A stretch of 64,000 nucleotides of DNA from Neolewinella persica DSM 23188 (GTDB taxonomy: Bacteria > Bacteroidota > Bacteroidia > Chitinophagales > Saprospiraceae). Shown one piece after another: positions 26,301-36,000 of this stretch. The DNA is taken from assembly GCF_000373105.1 (NCBI RefSeq), contig NZ_KB890414.1:220568-284567 (forward strand), in the 5' to 3' direction. Positions within the stretch are counted from its first letter, which is position 1, and every line of letters begins with the position of its first letter. Below the pieces are notes generated by a model. It was not told the origin of the DNA and searched no databases. It worked only from the letters and a program-made list of their open reading frames with translations. A program made the translations under genes and the position numbers.

Positions 26301-29300
26301 CAGCCGTTGATCAATTCCGCCTCAATGGTACCATCCGTATTTTCAAATTCTATCGCCGTAGGTGAATCTCCGAAAGTGACCAGCGTCGGGTCGGTAGAAA
26401 GCACCCTGAAGCAGATAGAGTACAGTGCCGTTCCGTCCTCTACGGTATTAGGGTTAAGTGCAGGATCGAACCAAAGTACCCGAAGAATTCCGGGCAAAGC
26501 ATTGTTCACCGAGATGTTCCTGAAGCTACTGATGTTGCTATTCGGCTCCATCCGCAGATACTCCAACTTAGTAGGATCATAATTGATGGTGTACTGGAAG
26601 GAAACCATGTCCATAGCCTGGAAGGCAATGATGGGCAAGCAGATTTCGTCATCCACCACAGCCTGCGTTGAACCGACCTGGAAGGTCAGCTCATCTGCCA
26701 TAGGAGCATTAGGGTTGATGCTACCGCCATCGGGTACGACTCCGACGGGTTGATTATTCGCGTTTCGCGCCAGGATAGCAATCGGAGAATTAGAGAAATT
26801 CAGTGGCGTGACCGCAAAACGATCTACGGTAAAACAAAGGCTAACCATGGTTGCGCCATCAGCGATGGTTCGGCCGGCAGGGCCGGGGGAGTTCCATTCG
26901 AACCTAATCTGTCCGGCAGCAGGTGCCGTAAAGTTCGCCGCAGTGATACTGGTCAGGCGAAAGTTTGTTGCTCTGGTGAAAGTAACCTTAGTAGCGTCGT
27001 ACGCAATGGAGAAACTGAGGTCAGTCAGTGAAGTAAAGTCCGTTACTTTCAGGTCAACGCAAACCTCTGTTCCTAAAGCACCGTCTCTGCTGCCCAAGTC
27101 GAGCACCAGGTTATCCGGTGAACCTCCACCGCCACAAGTGACGTCATTATTAACACTTCCAGCGACGAGATCAACGGGTGTGATGGCGGTGTTAGTGGGA
27201 TCTGCAGCTCTTGGGTTAGAAATAGTTACCGGGGTGCGGCAAGCCTCGAGCACCGTGAAGCAGGCGGAGAGAATACTTGCTCCGTCCGGTACATCGTTCG
27301 AGCCCAGGTTCGGATCAAACCAAACCACCCGTAAGATACCGGGGTCAGGGTTCGACACTTGTAAGTTGGACAGCTCACCGGTACCGGTTGCGCTTACGAA
27401 TGCCAGCTTGGTTGCATCGTAGTCGATGGTAAATTGTAGGCCAGCGAAATTCCTCAGGTTAAAGACCGTCACATCGAGGCATACTTCAGCATCTAAAGCT
27501 GCAGTCTCATTACTGACCACCATTGTAAAGTTCTCGTAGGGTTCAATACCTCCCGTATTGATGGTGCCGGGATCGGTGCTAACGGTCAGGTTAGTACCGC
27601 CACCATTGGTTGCCGATACGTTGGTGATCGTCACATCGGTCTCATCGCCAGTCAACACGTTGAAGCAGACGGTAAAAAATTGTTCTCCATTTGCGAGCGA
27701 CTGAGGAGTCGCCGGCGTATAGTTAACCGTAACGGTAGAAGCAGTCGTCATGAAGTTACCAGCACCAAACCCTGCCAGAGCAGAGTTAGCCGTCACCGAA
27801 GCAAGGGCAATAACGCTGTTATCAAAGTTTACCGTAAGGCTGATGTTTCCAATATTGGTAAAGTCGGTTACTCTCACCGGTACACACACTTGCTGCCCGA
27901 TCTGGGCAGTACCATCGCTGACGTTCAGTACTAGCGTATTCGTTGGGCACGTATTCGGACAACTGCCACCACAATCGATACCCGTTTCGTCACCGTTCAT
28001 GATACCGTCATCACATGTAGCACAAGGGCTACAGTCCGGGCCGCCACAATCGATGCCGGTTTCGTCGCCGTTCATGATGCCGTCGGTACAGGATTCACAA
28101 GCGTCACAATCCGGGCCACCACAATCGATGCCGGTTTCATTACCGTTTTGGATGCCATCATTACAAGTAGGGCCAGCCGTACATCCGTTGACCATACCAT
28201 CATTTTCCACGGGACCGATAACCATTCCGGTAGTATTCGTAACCCGTAGGCGATCTGCATCAAGGATGGTGGTAGCGGTGGTTTCATTGGTAAAGCAGAT
28301 CGTGGCGAAGACTTCACCGTCGTCGAGCGAGATGGGGCTGTCGGCTGAACGGAAAAAGACCAGGCGGACTTCACCGTCTGCAAATTCGTTTACTTGTAGG
28401 CCACCACCAGCTGATGGGTGCGCCGTGAAGCTGGCGTAGTTTAGGTTGGCAGCAGGGTACTTAAGGTCCATTTGCAGCCCCGTTACGTTGGTAAACATGC
28501 TTACCGTCAAGTCTACACAGGCCTGAGCACCTACGGCAATGTTGCAAGCTTCTCCGACACATAGATTGAGGAAATCCGAGCCCTCACCACAAGTACTGAC
28601 ACAAGCGGCACAATCCGGACCACCACAATCGATCCCGGTTTCGTTGCCGTTCATAATACCGTCGGAGCAAGTTGAACACGGCGCACAGTCTGGGCCACCA
28701 CAATCAATACTGGTTTCGTTGCCGTTCATGATTCCGTCCGAACAGGTAGGTGTATTTCCACAGTTCTGATTAACGCCTCCCGGATTACCGGTGCCGGGGA
28801 TCCGGCTGCCCGTCGAATTAAAGAAGCGCAGGGTATTGGCCTCATCTCGGAAGGTAAGCGGTGTGGGTACTGCTGCTTGTACGGTGAAACAGATTTCAAA
28901 GGCCATTTCATCGCCAGGGAAGCTTATGCCCGTAAGGTCGGGGTCGTTCCAGATCAGGTTAACCGTTCCGTCTGAAGGGCTACCAACAGTTGCACCTGAT
29001 TGCAAGGCAGCGGCCGCAGTAAAGCGGGTGTATTCCAGGTTCCCCGGCAGGTAAGAGAGGGAGAATTGAAAGCCAAACAAGTTGTCAAAGTTACCGACGA
29101 AAACGGGCACACAAACCTCTGCACCTGCGTCCTCGCATACACTTCCAATACACACTTCCGGGTCCGTAGTATTGTCGCCACAATCACCCGTATTACAAGG
29201 CATACAGTTAGAGCCGCCACAATCTACACCTTCTTCATCACCATTTTGGATACCATCGCTACAGGTTGGCGGACAAGCCGCACAACTACCGCCACAATCA

Positions 29301-31828
29301 ACACCGGTTTCATTGCCGTTCTGGATACCATCATTACAGGTAGGGTTGACCATACAACCGTTAACCATGCCATCGTTGGCGATTGGCCCGATTAAAGGAT
29401 TGCCATCTGCTCCGGTTGCGCGTAATCGATCCGCATCGAGCATTGTTATGCCAGCGGTTTCGTTAGTGAAACAGACCGTTGCGAAAACGGCGTTGCTGGG
29501 CAGGGTTGTGGGCATATCAGCCCCCAGAAACAGGACGAAGCGTAATTCGCCGTCAGCGAATTCATTAATCTGCAGGGCATCTCCAAGCGCGGCGTTTGCC
29601 GTGAAGTTTAAAAAATCAAGGTTTGCAGCGGGATACTTTAGGTCCATCTGCAAGCCGGTAATGCCCGTGAAATTCGTTACCGTCAAATCGACACAAACCT
29701 GAGCACCGGCGGCAATATCACAAGCCTCACCGACACATAAATTGAAGACGGAGGAGCCCTCCCCACAAGAATCGTTAGTAGGGCAGGCCGGGCAATCCGG
29801 TCCACCACAATCAACGCCGGTTTCATCGCCATTCATCATACCATCATCACAGGTGGGCTCGGCGCATGCCGTACAGCTGCCACCACAATCGACACCAGTT
29901 TCGTCGCCGTTCCGGATACCGTCGTCACACGTTGGCGTCGTACAGTCATTAACCGTACCGTCATTAGCGATTGGCCCAACCACCATACCGCCCGTATTTG
30001 TAACCCTGAGGCCATCAGCGTTTATGAGTGTCGACCCGGCAGTTTCATTAGTAAAACACAGCGTAGCAAATACGTCACCATCTGCTAAGGTCTCCGGACT
30101 ATCGGCGCCGCGGAAGAAGATGATACGGACTTCTCCGTCGGCAAATTCATTAATCTGCAATGCGTCGGCTAACGCACTATTAGGTGTGAACCCTGCGAAT
30201 TCCAAATTAGCCGAAGGGTAAAGAATGTTCAATTGAACGGCCGTAATATTGGTGAAATTTGCCACCGTCAGGTCTACACAGGCCTGGGCACCAACGGCAA
30301 TATTACAGACGTCGCTCACGCATAAATTAAATGCAGAGGAGCCTTCTCCACAAATAGCCGCAATACATGGAGCGCAGCTACCACCGCAATCGATTCCGGT
30401 TTCGGTGCCGTTTTGGATGCCATCGCTACAAGTTGGGGTAGGACAGGCAGCACAATCAGGGCCACCACAATCTACGCCAGTTTCATTCCCGTTTTGGATG
30501 CCATCACTACAGCTTGGCACAGCACAATCATTGACTGAGCCATCATTTTCCACGGGGCCTACTACCATTCCGGAAGTATTAGTCACCCGAAGGCGGTCAG
30601 CATCTAAGGTAGTTGCCGAAAGCGTTTCGTTCGTAAAGCAGATAGTGGTAAACACTTCATTATCATCCAGGGTTACCGGGCTATCGGCCGACCGGAAAAA
30701 AACGAGGCGGACCTCTCCGTCCGCAAATTCATTCACCTGCAAGCCGCCGCCGAGGAGTGCATTAGGCGTAAAGTTGGCATAGTTAAGATTTGCAGCAGGA
30801 TACTTTAGGTCCATCTGCAAACCCGTAACGTCGGTGAAATTAGCCACCGTCAATTCTACACACGCCTGCGCACCGATAGCGATGTCACAAACGTCGCTAA
30901 CACATAGGTTTAAGAAGGAAGATCCCTCACCACAGTTCACCGCCATGCATGGAGCACAATTGGTACCACCACAATCCACACCTGTTTCATCACCGTTCTG
31001 GATGCCGTCGGAGCAGGTAGGCGGAGTAACACAAGGCGTACAGCTACCACCACAATCAACACCGGTTTCATTACCGTTCATAATACCATCATCACAGGTT
31101 GGGCAGGCAGCACAGTCCGGGCCACCGCAATCAACACCGGTCTCATTACCGTTCATGATGCCATCTGAGCAGGTAGGCGGATTAACGCAAGCCGTACAAC
31201 TGCCACCGCAGTCGACACCAGTTTCATCACCGTTCATAATACCATCGTCACAGGTTGGGCAAACGGGACAATCAGGGCCACCACAGTCGATCCCCGTTTC
31301 GTTGCCATTCATAATGCCATCCATACAGTTTGCCATCCCGACACTTCCGCCATTAATGGTACCGTTGGTTACATCTACATCTGCTAGTTCGAAGATTTCC
31401 TGATCTTCGTTGGTGAATTCCAAGGGTATGGGGACGTCACCAATTGTAAGCGTCGTCTCGACGTCTTGTACAATCATAAAACAGAGTTGGCCAATAACAA
31501 ATGGGCCAGCATCTGTATACCCCGTAGAACTAAAAGGGCTGTAACTCAGCCGCAGTTCATTGGGGCGATCAGCCCGAAAGCCGATAGATACATTAGTGCC
31601 ATTGATGCTGGCACTACCTGAAACGTAGCGAATGTTCAACGTATCGAACGTGACACTGAATTGCATACCGGTGATGCCAACGAAGTTAGCTCCAACGATA
31701 TCGACGCATACTGTTTCACCTACGTTGCCGTCAACATTGGTTAGCCCAATAGAAATGTTTTGCCCATTCAGACTATTAGCCAGGCAAAACAGCAGCCCAC
31801 CGAGCAGCAGGGTGTAGAAATTTCTCAT
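23393..31828 (-). CDS. Giant SprB-like surface protein with ten cohesin-like modules
   Basis: A 2811-residue surface protein. Signal peptide is residues 1-23. Ten modules resembling cohesin domains lie at about 24-164, 298-433, 490-628, 686-828, 882-1027, 1079-1219, 1295-1430, 1430-1567, 1570-1708 and 1710-1847; typical phrases are GAQACVDLTVANFT, LQMDLKYPAANL and VFATICFTNET. Between modules 1 and 7 lie 16 short Cys repeats of the form C-DGIxNGxETGxDCGG (groups of 5, 2, 2, 2, 2, 3). About eleven SprB-type repeats follow (roughly 1850-2708, for example GTYGVTVTDANNCT). The end (from about 2709, VITPNGDGLNEKF) is a gliding-type, type B T9SS sorting domain. Binding partners are inferred only. 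Confidence 0.9.
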   Translation of the reverse strand: MRNFYTLLLGGLLFCLANSLNGQNISIGLTNVDGNVGETVCVDIVGANFVGITGMQFSVTFDTLNIRYVSGSASINGTNVSIGFRADRPNELRLSYSPFSSTGYTDAGPFVIGQLCFMIVQDVETTLTIGDVPIPLEFTNEDQEIFELADVDVTNGTINGGSVGMANCMDGIMNGNETGIDCGGPDCPVCPTCDDGIMNGDETGVDCGGSCTACVNPPTCSDGIMNGNETGVDCGGPDCAACPTCDDGIMNGNETGVDCGGSCTPCVTPPTCSDGIQNGDETGVDCGGTNCAPCMAVNCGEGSSFLNLCVSDVCDIAIGAQACVELTVANFTDVTGLQMDLKYPAANLNYANFTPNALLGGGLQVNEFADGEVRLVFFRSADSPVTLDDNEVFTTICFTNETLSATTLDADRLRVTNTSGMVVGPVENDGSVNDCAVPSCSDGIQNGNETGVDCGGPDCAACPTPTCSDGIQNGTETGIDCGGSCAPCIAAICGEGSSAFNLCVSDVCNIAVGAQACVDLTVANFTNITAVQLNILYPSANLEFAGFTPNSALADALQINEFADGEVRIIFFRGADSPETLADGDVFATLCFTNETAGSTLINADGLRVTNTGGMVVGPIANDGTVNDCTTPTCDDGIRNGDETGVDCGGSCTACAEPTCDDGMMNGDETGVDCGGPDCPACPTNDSCGEGSSVFNLCVGEACDIAAGAQVCVDLTVTNFTGITGLQMDLKYPAANLDFLNFTANAALGDALQINEFADGELRFVLFLGADMPTTLPSNAVFATVCFTNETAGITMLDADRLRATGADGNPLIGPIANDGMVNGCMVNPTCNDGIQNGNETGVDCGGSCAACPPTCSDGIQNGDEEGVDCGGSNCMPCNTGDCGDNTTDPEVCIGSVCEDAGAEVCVPVFVGNFDNLFGFQFSLSYLPGNLEYTRFTAAAALQSGATVGSPSDGTVNLIWNDPDLTGISFPGDEMAFEICFTVQAAVPTPLTFRDEANTLRFFNSTGSRIPGTGNPGGVNQNCGNTPTCSDGIMNGNETSIDCGGPDCAPCSTCSDGIMNGNETGIDCGGPDCAACVSTCGEGSDFLNLCVGEACNIAVGAQACVDLTVSMFTNVTGLQMDLKYPAANLNYASFTAHPSAGGGLQVNEFADGEVRLVFFRSADSPISLDDGEVFATICFTNETTATTILDADRLRVTNTTGMVIGPVENDGMVNGCTAGPTCNDGIQNGNETGIDCGGPDCDACESCTDGIMNGDETGIDCGGPDCSPCATCDDGIMNGDETGIDCGGSCPNTCPTNTLVLNVSDGTAQIGQQVCVPVRVTDFTNIGNISLTVNFDNSVIALASVTANSALAGFGAGNFMTTASTVTVNYTPATPQSLANGEQFFTVCFNVLTGDETDVTITNVSATNGGGTNLTVSTDPGTINTGGIEPYENFTMVVSNETAALDAEVCLDVTVFNLRNFAGLQFTIDYDATKLAFVSATGTGELSNLQVSNPDPGILRVVWFDPNLGSNDVPDGASILSACFTVLEACRTPVTISNPRAADPTNTAITPVDLVAGSVNNDVTCGGGGSPDNLVLDLGSRDGALGTEVCVDLKVTDFTSLTDLSFSIAYDATKVTFTRATNFRLTSITAANFTAPAAGQIRFEWNSPGPAGRTIADGATMVSLCFTVDRFAVTPLNFSNSPIAILARNANNQPVGVVPDGGSINPNAPMADELTFQVGSTQAVVDDEICLPIIAFQAMDMVSFQYTINYDPTKLEYLRMEPNSNISSFRNISVNNALPGILRVLWFDPALNPNTVEDGTALYSICFRVLSTDPTLVTFGDSPTAIEFENTDGTIEAELINGCVNCTPAPVIVSANIDDPDCSNGTDGSIALTVSGGNNLTYEWSPNVSTNATASNLAPGTYCVTITNPATSQSTSDCFDVVDPGPFDIVVDMVSGVSCFGESDGQITIATVGDTGPYLFDWSGNLPDGAPTQTLLPGGSYGVTVTDDNGCVRSLDNITVGEPAVVNIRGQLTNITDSPGRIDATVTGGRMPYQYSWSGPESFTSDQEDIDPSVAGTYCLTVIDNRNCSDIQCFAIIRALAILDTDVDSGCSGEDNGSIDLTVIGGTGGYDYLWSDGNMTISEFQDIDGLAPGDYTVTVTSGADQVVQTITVEEPTEIVIAGDVTNATMGSNGAIVTVPSGGNSPYTFEWADGPTTQNRSELDAGQYCVTVTDASLCERMRCFTVGAAAATITGLVSLDASCADSEDGIIRLTMTNGVAPILVSIPELPFMYTDDDNSIEVSVPPGTYTVNLTDDQGAMLSTMVTVDGPEPLSFTSSVTSDTEDMDCSGMISLDIEGGTSPYTVAWGNSVTGATISQLCAGMYTGTITDENGCMLITEPIEVSRIDEEVVGITDVACADGTEGAINVTITGGVMPYSFSWTRTGSPDEISTQEDLSPDDVAGGVTTGGYTLTVVDASGAMLIRNYTVGISAGFSVTTTVTSNFNGFGVSCGGAADGRIEIVISGQGNFMYEFIFEGQMVGVDSVLENAAAGIYTVTVLDEGNCEISETIEVTAPPAIVLESSVTQISCSNVNDGSLAINPTGGVADYRFLWSNGATTPRISGLSSGTYGVTVTDANNCTTGESFTLTAPEDLAITFDAIDATEGCNGSVQILPLGGSGNYRFTWPQLPNQGDNPLAEGLCPGEYTIQVTDDNECQTVTMIATVLDRRFPCLSAREVITPNGDGLNEKFILFCSNNDEAINNTMQVFNRYGQLVYRVADYDCSSDDSGTNCFEGRTNDGTVLPEGPYYYIFDFTNLQGEPKQQRGALTIVRE
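27945..31335 (-). repeat. DNA encoding alternating cohesin-like modules and Cys repeats
   Basis: At DNA level the 3.4-kb segment is a set of long repeats. The 66-78-bp Cys-repeat units are nearly identical to one another in places, and four of the ~420-bp cohesin-like units (numbers 2, 3, 4 and 6) are close homologues. This explains the many proline-rich antisense ORFs here. Such a segment is prone to recombination and to assembly errors. Confidence 0.85.
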
Positions 31829-31894
31829 TTAAATGTCAGTTTCGGGATTAAGATAAAAGGGACAGTCGCCTTATGGAGCGAAGAAAAAACACAC

Positions 31895-32686
31895 TTAACG
31901 GATATTGCTGGTTAGTACCACCTTACGATGGAGCCGTTCTCGATCCGTGACCAGTCTAATAATATAGGCCCCCGTGGCGGGGAAGTCAGCTGCTGAGAGC
32001 TGATTAGTTTGTTCTCCGGGAGTAAGGTTTACCACACGCTGTTTAATCAGCCGGCCTTTCAGGTCAAGTAATTCAAGGGAGGCTTTACCCCCATAGTCAA
32101 GCCGGGTGGTAATTCGAACGAATTCGCGAAAAGGATTAGGGGCAACCTGAAAGCGGGGATCTTCTGAGAAAGAAGGAACGCTGTTTGGAGATTCACAGGT
32201 AACGATACCAGGCATTTGCTGACAAGCCAGCCGCACGTTGACATTGTTTTGCGCGCTGAAGCGAAGTGGAAGGTCACCGAATCCGATCTCCGTAGTTAGC
32301 GGATTCATACTAAGTGGGCTAAACTCCAGCGTGAACAGAATGGTACTATCTGGCAAATCAAACCCTTCCAGGCTTGGATCAACCAACAAAAAGCCGATGC
32401 GGCCACTGTCAAGCTGAGTCTGGTTGAAGTTCTCGGCCAGAGATCCATCAAAGACTACGTTGCTTACTCCAGTGAAAGCCAGCATTGATTCGTCCCAGTA
32501 TATTGACAATTGTACGCCGACGACATCAGAAATGTTGACTGCCCGTACATTGACGGAAATGTCATCACCGGCAGTAACCATGAGGTCCTCAACAAAAAAA
32601 GTGGTCTCCTGGGCACGCAGCGGGAGGAGGGCCAACAACAGGGCCACTATCCCCATTGTACGGGGAAGTAAGTTTGGTATGTTCAT
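31895..32686 (-). CDS. Small T9SS-sorted protein with one cohesin-like module
   Basis: A 263-residue secreted protein. The signal peptide ends near residue 25 (LALLPLRAQ). Residues ~26-155 form one cohesin-like beta module (LMVTAGDDISVNVRAVNISD, VGVQLSIYWDESMLAFTGVS, ILFTLEFSPLSMNP), clearly related in pattern to the modules of the downstream giant protein. The last ~80 residues (FQVAPNPFREFVRITTRL) are a type A T9SS sorting domain, which usually gives attachment to anionic lipopolysaccharide. It lies 66 bp upstream of the giant gene in the same direction, so both are probably cotranscribed. A terminator at 32926-32963 separates it from the dockerin gene. Confidence 0.85.
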   Translation of the reverse strand: MNIPNLLPRTMGIVALLLALLPLRAQETTFFVEDLMVTAGDDISVNVRAVNISDVVGVQLSIYWDESMLAFTGVSNVVFDGSLAENFNQTQLDSGRIGFLLVDPSLEGFDLPDSTILFTLEFSPLSMNPLTTEIGFGDLPLRFSAQNNVNVRLACQQMPGIVTCESPNSVPSFSEDPRFQVAPNPFREFVRITTRLDYGGKASLELLDLKGRLIKQRVVNLTPGEQTNQLSAADFPATGAYIIRLVTDRERLHRKVVLTSNIR

Positions 32687-32814
32687 CGATTCGGGATTAT
32701 AAAACTTGGCACGGCCCGCCAGCCGCCACCTTTCGCAACGCTAAGGTAGCCATTTTCAAGCACCTAGCGTCATATCGGGGTCAACAAGATTCCTAAAGCT
32801 TTATCACCAGCATT

Positions 32815-32862
32815 TTCCGGGCGGCGGAGCGCAGGTGCAGGGGAATGGTAGGAAGCAATTAT
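32815..32862 (-). repeat. dispersed motif, copy 9, with adjoining hairpin
   Basis: On the minus strand: AATTGCTTCCTACCATTCC, CCTGCACCTGCG, CTCCGCCGCCCGGAAAA. It lies 130 bp upstream of the single-cohesin gene. To its right, 32850-32918 forms a long hairpin (AAGCAATTATTTTTCGG against CTGAAAATTATTG...CTTGCTTC) around a GGGGC-TTCC-GCCCC tip. Confidence 0.7.
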
Positions 32863-32925
32863 TTTTCGGTACGAAGGGGCTTCCGCCCCTAGCTGAAAAT
32901 TATTGTCTCCTTGCTTCAATTGACG

Positions 32926-32963
32926 TAAAAAGCCCCGGCAAAATGAATTCACCGGGGCTTTTC
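32926..32963 (-). terminator. Terminator after the dockerin gene, possibly bidirectional
   Basis: AAAAGCCCCGG, 13-nt loop, CCGGGGCTTTT forms a strong stem flanked by A-run and T-run, so it works on either strand. It ends the dockerin gene transcript about 125 nt after the stop codon. Confidence 0.88.
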
Positions 32964-32979
32964 AGGAAATTATACGCTT

Positions 32980-33070
32980 CACGAAGTGGTTTCGGAAACC
33001 CTGTGGCGCTGAGTGCCTGCAAACGTTGTGGCTCTCAAGTCAACTGTATCCTAAACCCTTGTGATTTGAG
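32980..33070 (-). repeat. 91-bp dispersed element, copy B
   Basis: Same 91-bp element as at 5662-5752, in minus orientation. It starts 17 nt after the stop codon of the dockerin gene and is followed 16 nt later by a terminator, the same arrangement as copy A. It retains CAGTTGACTTGAGAGC, CTCAGCGCCA and AAACCACTTCGTG. Confidence 0.88.
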
Positions 33071-33087
33071 TATATTAGTCTCCTTCG

Positions 33088-36000
33088 TTACTGTACCATC
33101 ATTTTTCGGGTAGCCGTAAAGTCTTTCGCCGTGAGCGTGTACGTCAGTATTCCGCTGGCACCAAGCTGCTTACGATTCAAGGTTAATGCATTCTCTCCGG
33201 CAACGGCAACAATGTTTTGCTCCAGAATCACCCGGCCGCTGATGTCGCGAACAGAAAGTGTTGTATTACCTGCCTGCTCGAGGGTAAAGCGAATGACGGT
33301 GGTTTCTGCAACCGGGTTAGGCGTGTTCTGCTCCAGTACGTTCATTACCGGAGTTGCTTCCGTATGGGTAAAGCGAATACCGACACCTGCCAGCCCGTTG
33401 CTCTGAGTATAGCCCTCGGCAATGATTACATCGTCAGTAATCTCCAGGGCATCGCTCAGGCGAACATCAGCAATGGCCTCTATCCGCAGTGTAACTACTG
33501 GCACAGATTGATTGAGCCCACTGGCTGCGTTGAAACTGAAAGGCAAAAGACCGCGCGCGGCAAAACCCGTGTTGAGGTTACCGGAAGTAAGCTGACCGTA
33601 GTCAACGTCTATCAAGCGTACACCGGAGCTCAGCGAGAACGTTCCCTGCAATCCTTCCAGGTCAGCAGCGGCTGCTGCATCGATAGTTACTTCGTAAGTA
33701 TTTCCTGCAACCATGTTAAGGTCACTGGTCTCCAGCATTACCTTGCCGCTACGTGGGCGACCGCCGCCATCATTGGTGAAACCGCTTGGGGCGTTGCCAC
33801 TAACGTCACCGATCATGATGGCGATAAAGTCAGCATTACGGACGCTGCCGTTGAGGTTGTTGATGTTGATGACCTCAGGGAAATTCGTTGCCCAGGGGTT
33901 AGCGTTAACCGGGAAGACGAAATCTGATTCAACAAATCGCCAGGCAGAATTATTCCGGTAAGCATCGTCGAAGCCAAGTAGTAATCGACGGATAGCAATG
34001 ATATCCTGCACGGATACATCTTCGTCTCCGTTAGCATCTGCAGCTAAGCGCTGGAAAGGAGATTGAAAATCTTCCAGCCCGAGGATGAAACGGGTGATTA
34101 ATACCAAATCAAAGGTAGAAACACCCTGGCTGTGGGTAACGTAGGTCTCCAGAGTCGGGTCGACCGTATAGTCATCACCACCCGGCAAATCAACAAAATC
34201 GTAGCGGCCTGAAGCGTCCGTTGTGGTACCTTCGGAACCATCCGGGCCGGTAAGCTCCATGGCTACACCTTGTACTGCATCACCCCTTACCGTCGAAATA
34301 GCGCCGGACAGGTTACCCGTATTTTCACTGACACAGGCGTTATCGGCCCGTTGCACCAGAATCAATACGGTACAATATTCGTTCAGTCCGGTTGGATCGA
34401 AAGCGTAGATGCGAACAGGAACAGTTGCGTCATCATCACAATTGAAGATAATGCCTGTATCGAAAGGGCTAGGCGTAAACCCAGCTGCACCGGCATCGAT
34501 CTCCTTGTATATGGAGAACCTTACATCTCCGGAGCAATCCTGAACGTCACTGGCAAGGCCATCAGTAGCCCAGTAGGTTGCCTGCCCGGTTCCGTCACCA
34601 TTCGGAGACAGGGTCACCGTTGTTTGCATAATACAGATCGGCGATGGCGCCAGTCCGTCTTCCACACAGAATTCGATGACTTTTACTTCAACGTTACCAC
34701 AGTTGTCTGCACCCCGGACCCGCACAGCGTGCTGGCCAACGGGAATGTTACTCATGGAGATAACGTAATTACCTTCCGCATCACTGGTCACCTCCGCAGG
34801 AAGCAAAAAGCGCGTTCGGCTGAAGCCCTGAAGTTCAACAAAGTCAACGTCAAGCTCTACTCTGGCTTCAAGCTGCTCCTGAATGGTGCAGTTATCGGTC
34901 AGTTCAAACCCAATTTCAACAGTGCCCGTACAGTTAGCGTTCAGGGCAGCAAAGCATTCCGTCGGATTGTCTGCTACTATCTGTGGTGCAACCTCATCGT
35001 GAATCTTCACGAACTGGTAGTAACGGAAGGCACCCCGGCTATTATCAGTACCGTAAGGCTCCGTATCTATAACACCATTCTGGTCGTTGGTAGAACCGGT
35101 ATCATCTCCATTATCAAGTTCAAGTGCGAAGTTGTTATTACCAAAGAAGGCATCGCCATCAAGGTAAGCGCGGTCATCGTCAATAGAAGAAGGGCTGAAG
35201 GGCTCAACGTAGAGGAAGGTACGCTCACGCAGATTATTGTCTCCGTCGTAGTCACGACGTATTTGGTAAGGCTCACCGATCGTATTGTATTCACACCAGT
35301 TAACGATGTTGTGCTCGATCCGGATCTTGTAACATTCGTCAGCATCGCTGGTAAATGTATCCCGCTCCATTTGAGTGGTAATAAGGTCACAACCGTTCTC
35401 GGTCACTTCCACATCTGAGATGTTTGGCGACTGCATACAGAAAGCGCTGGCATCTCCCGGAAGAATGATGACATAGTTATGCAGAGCAGACACCTCGATG
35501 GACTGAGTGCAGGATCTGCTGTTCGTAAACCCGGCGGCATCCATTGCGGTAAACACGCGGGTAAAGCTACCCACACCACAACTGTTTACACTGCCGGAGA
35601 TGGTCTGAGTAATAGATACATCACAGTTGTCCGATCCCGTAGCGACACCGAAGGTGGCGTCAAGCAGCGCATCGGAAGCGTCAGTGATGTCATTGGGTAG
35701 GCCAAAGGCATCGTAGTCGACACAACTTACTTTAAGGTTGCCCGGGGCAACGCAGGTAGGAGGTGTCTTGTCTTCTACCAAAACGCTCATCCAACAGTAG
35801 TTCTCGAACCCAGCGTCATCAGTAACTTTCAGGCCAATCAGTACATTTCCAACATCTTCACAAGTGAGTACAACCTGTGGGCCGTAAGCGGCACCGGGGA
35901 GTAGTTCATACGTTCCGTTAGCCAGAAGACGCACGCGTGCGATTTCCAGACCAACGGTAGGAGAGCAGTCGTCATAACTGCCAGCATCAATCATTCCGGG

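Noticed and set aside
27945-31335. Tandem repeats as a phase-variable or CRISPR-like locus
   Set aside because: The repeats are in frame and coding, with diverged cohesin-like modules between them; this is protein modularity.
27750-31403. Long plus-strand ORFs rich in PPQSTPVS and similar phrases
   Set aside because: They are antisense shadows of the Cys-repeat and cohesin-like coding DNA; the apparent protein repeats follow from the repeats on the minus strand.
34270-35418. 382-codon plus-strand ORF
   Set aside because: It lies wholly antisense to the dockerin gene, whose reading frame shows clear domains and a signal peptide; the antisense translation has no domain pattern.
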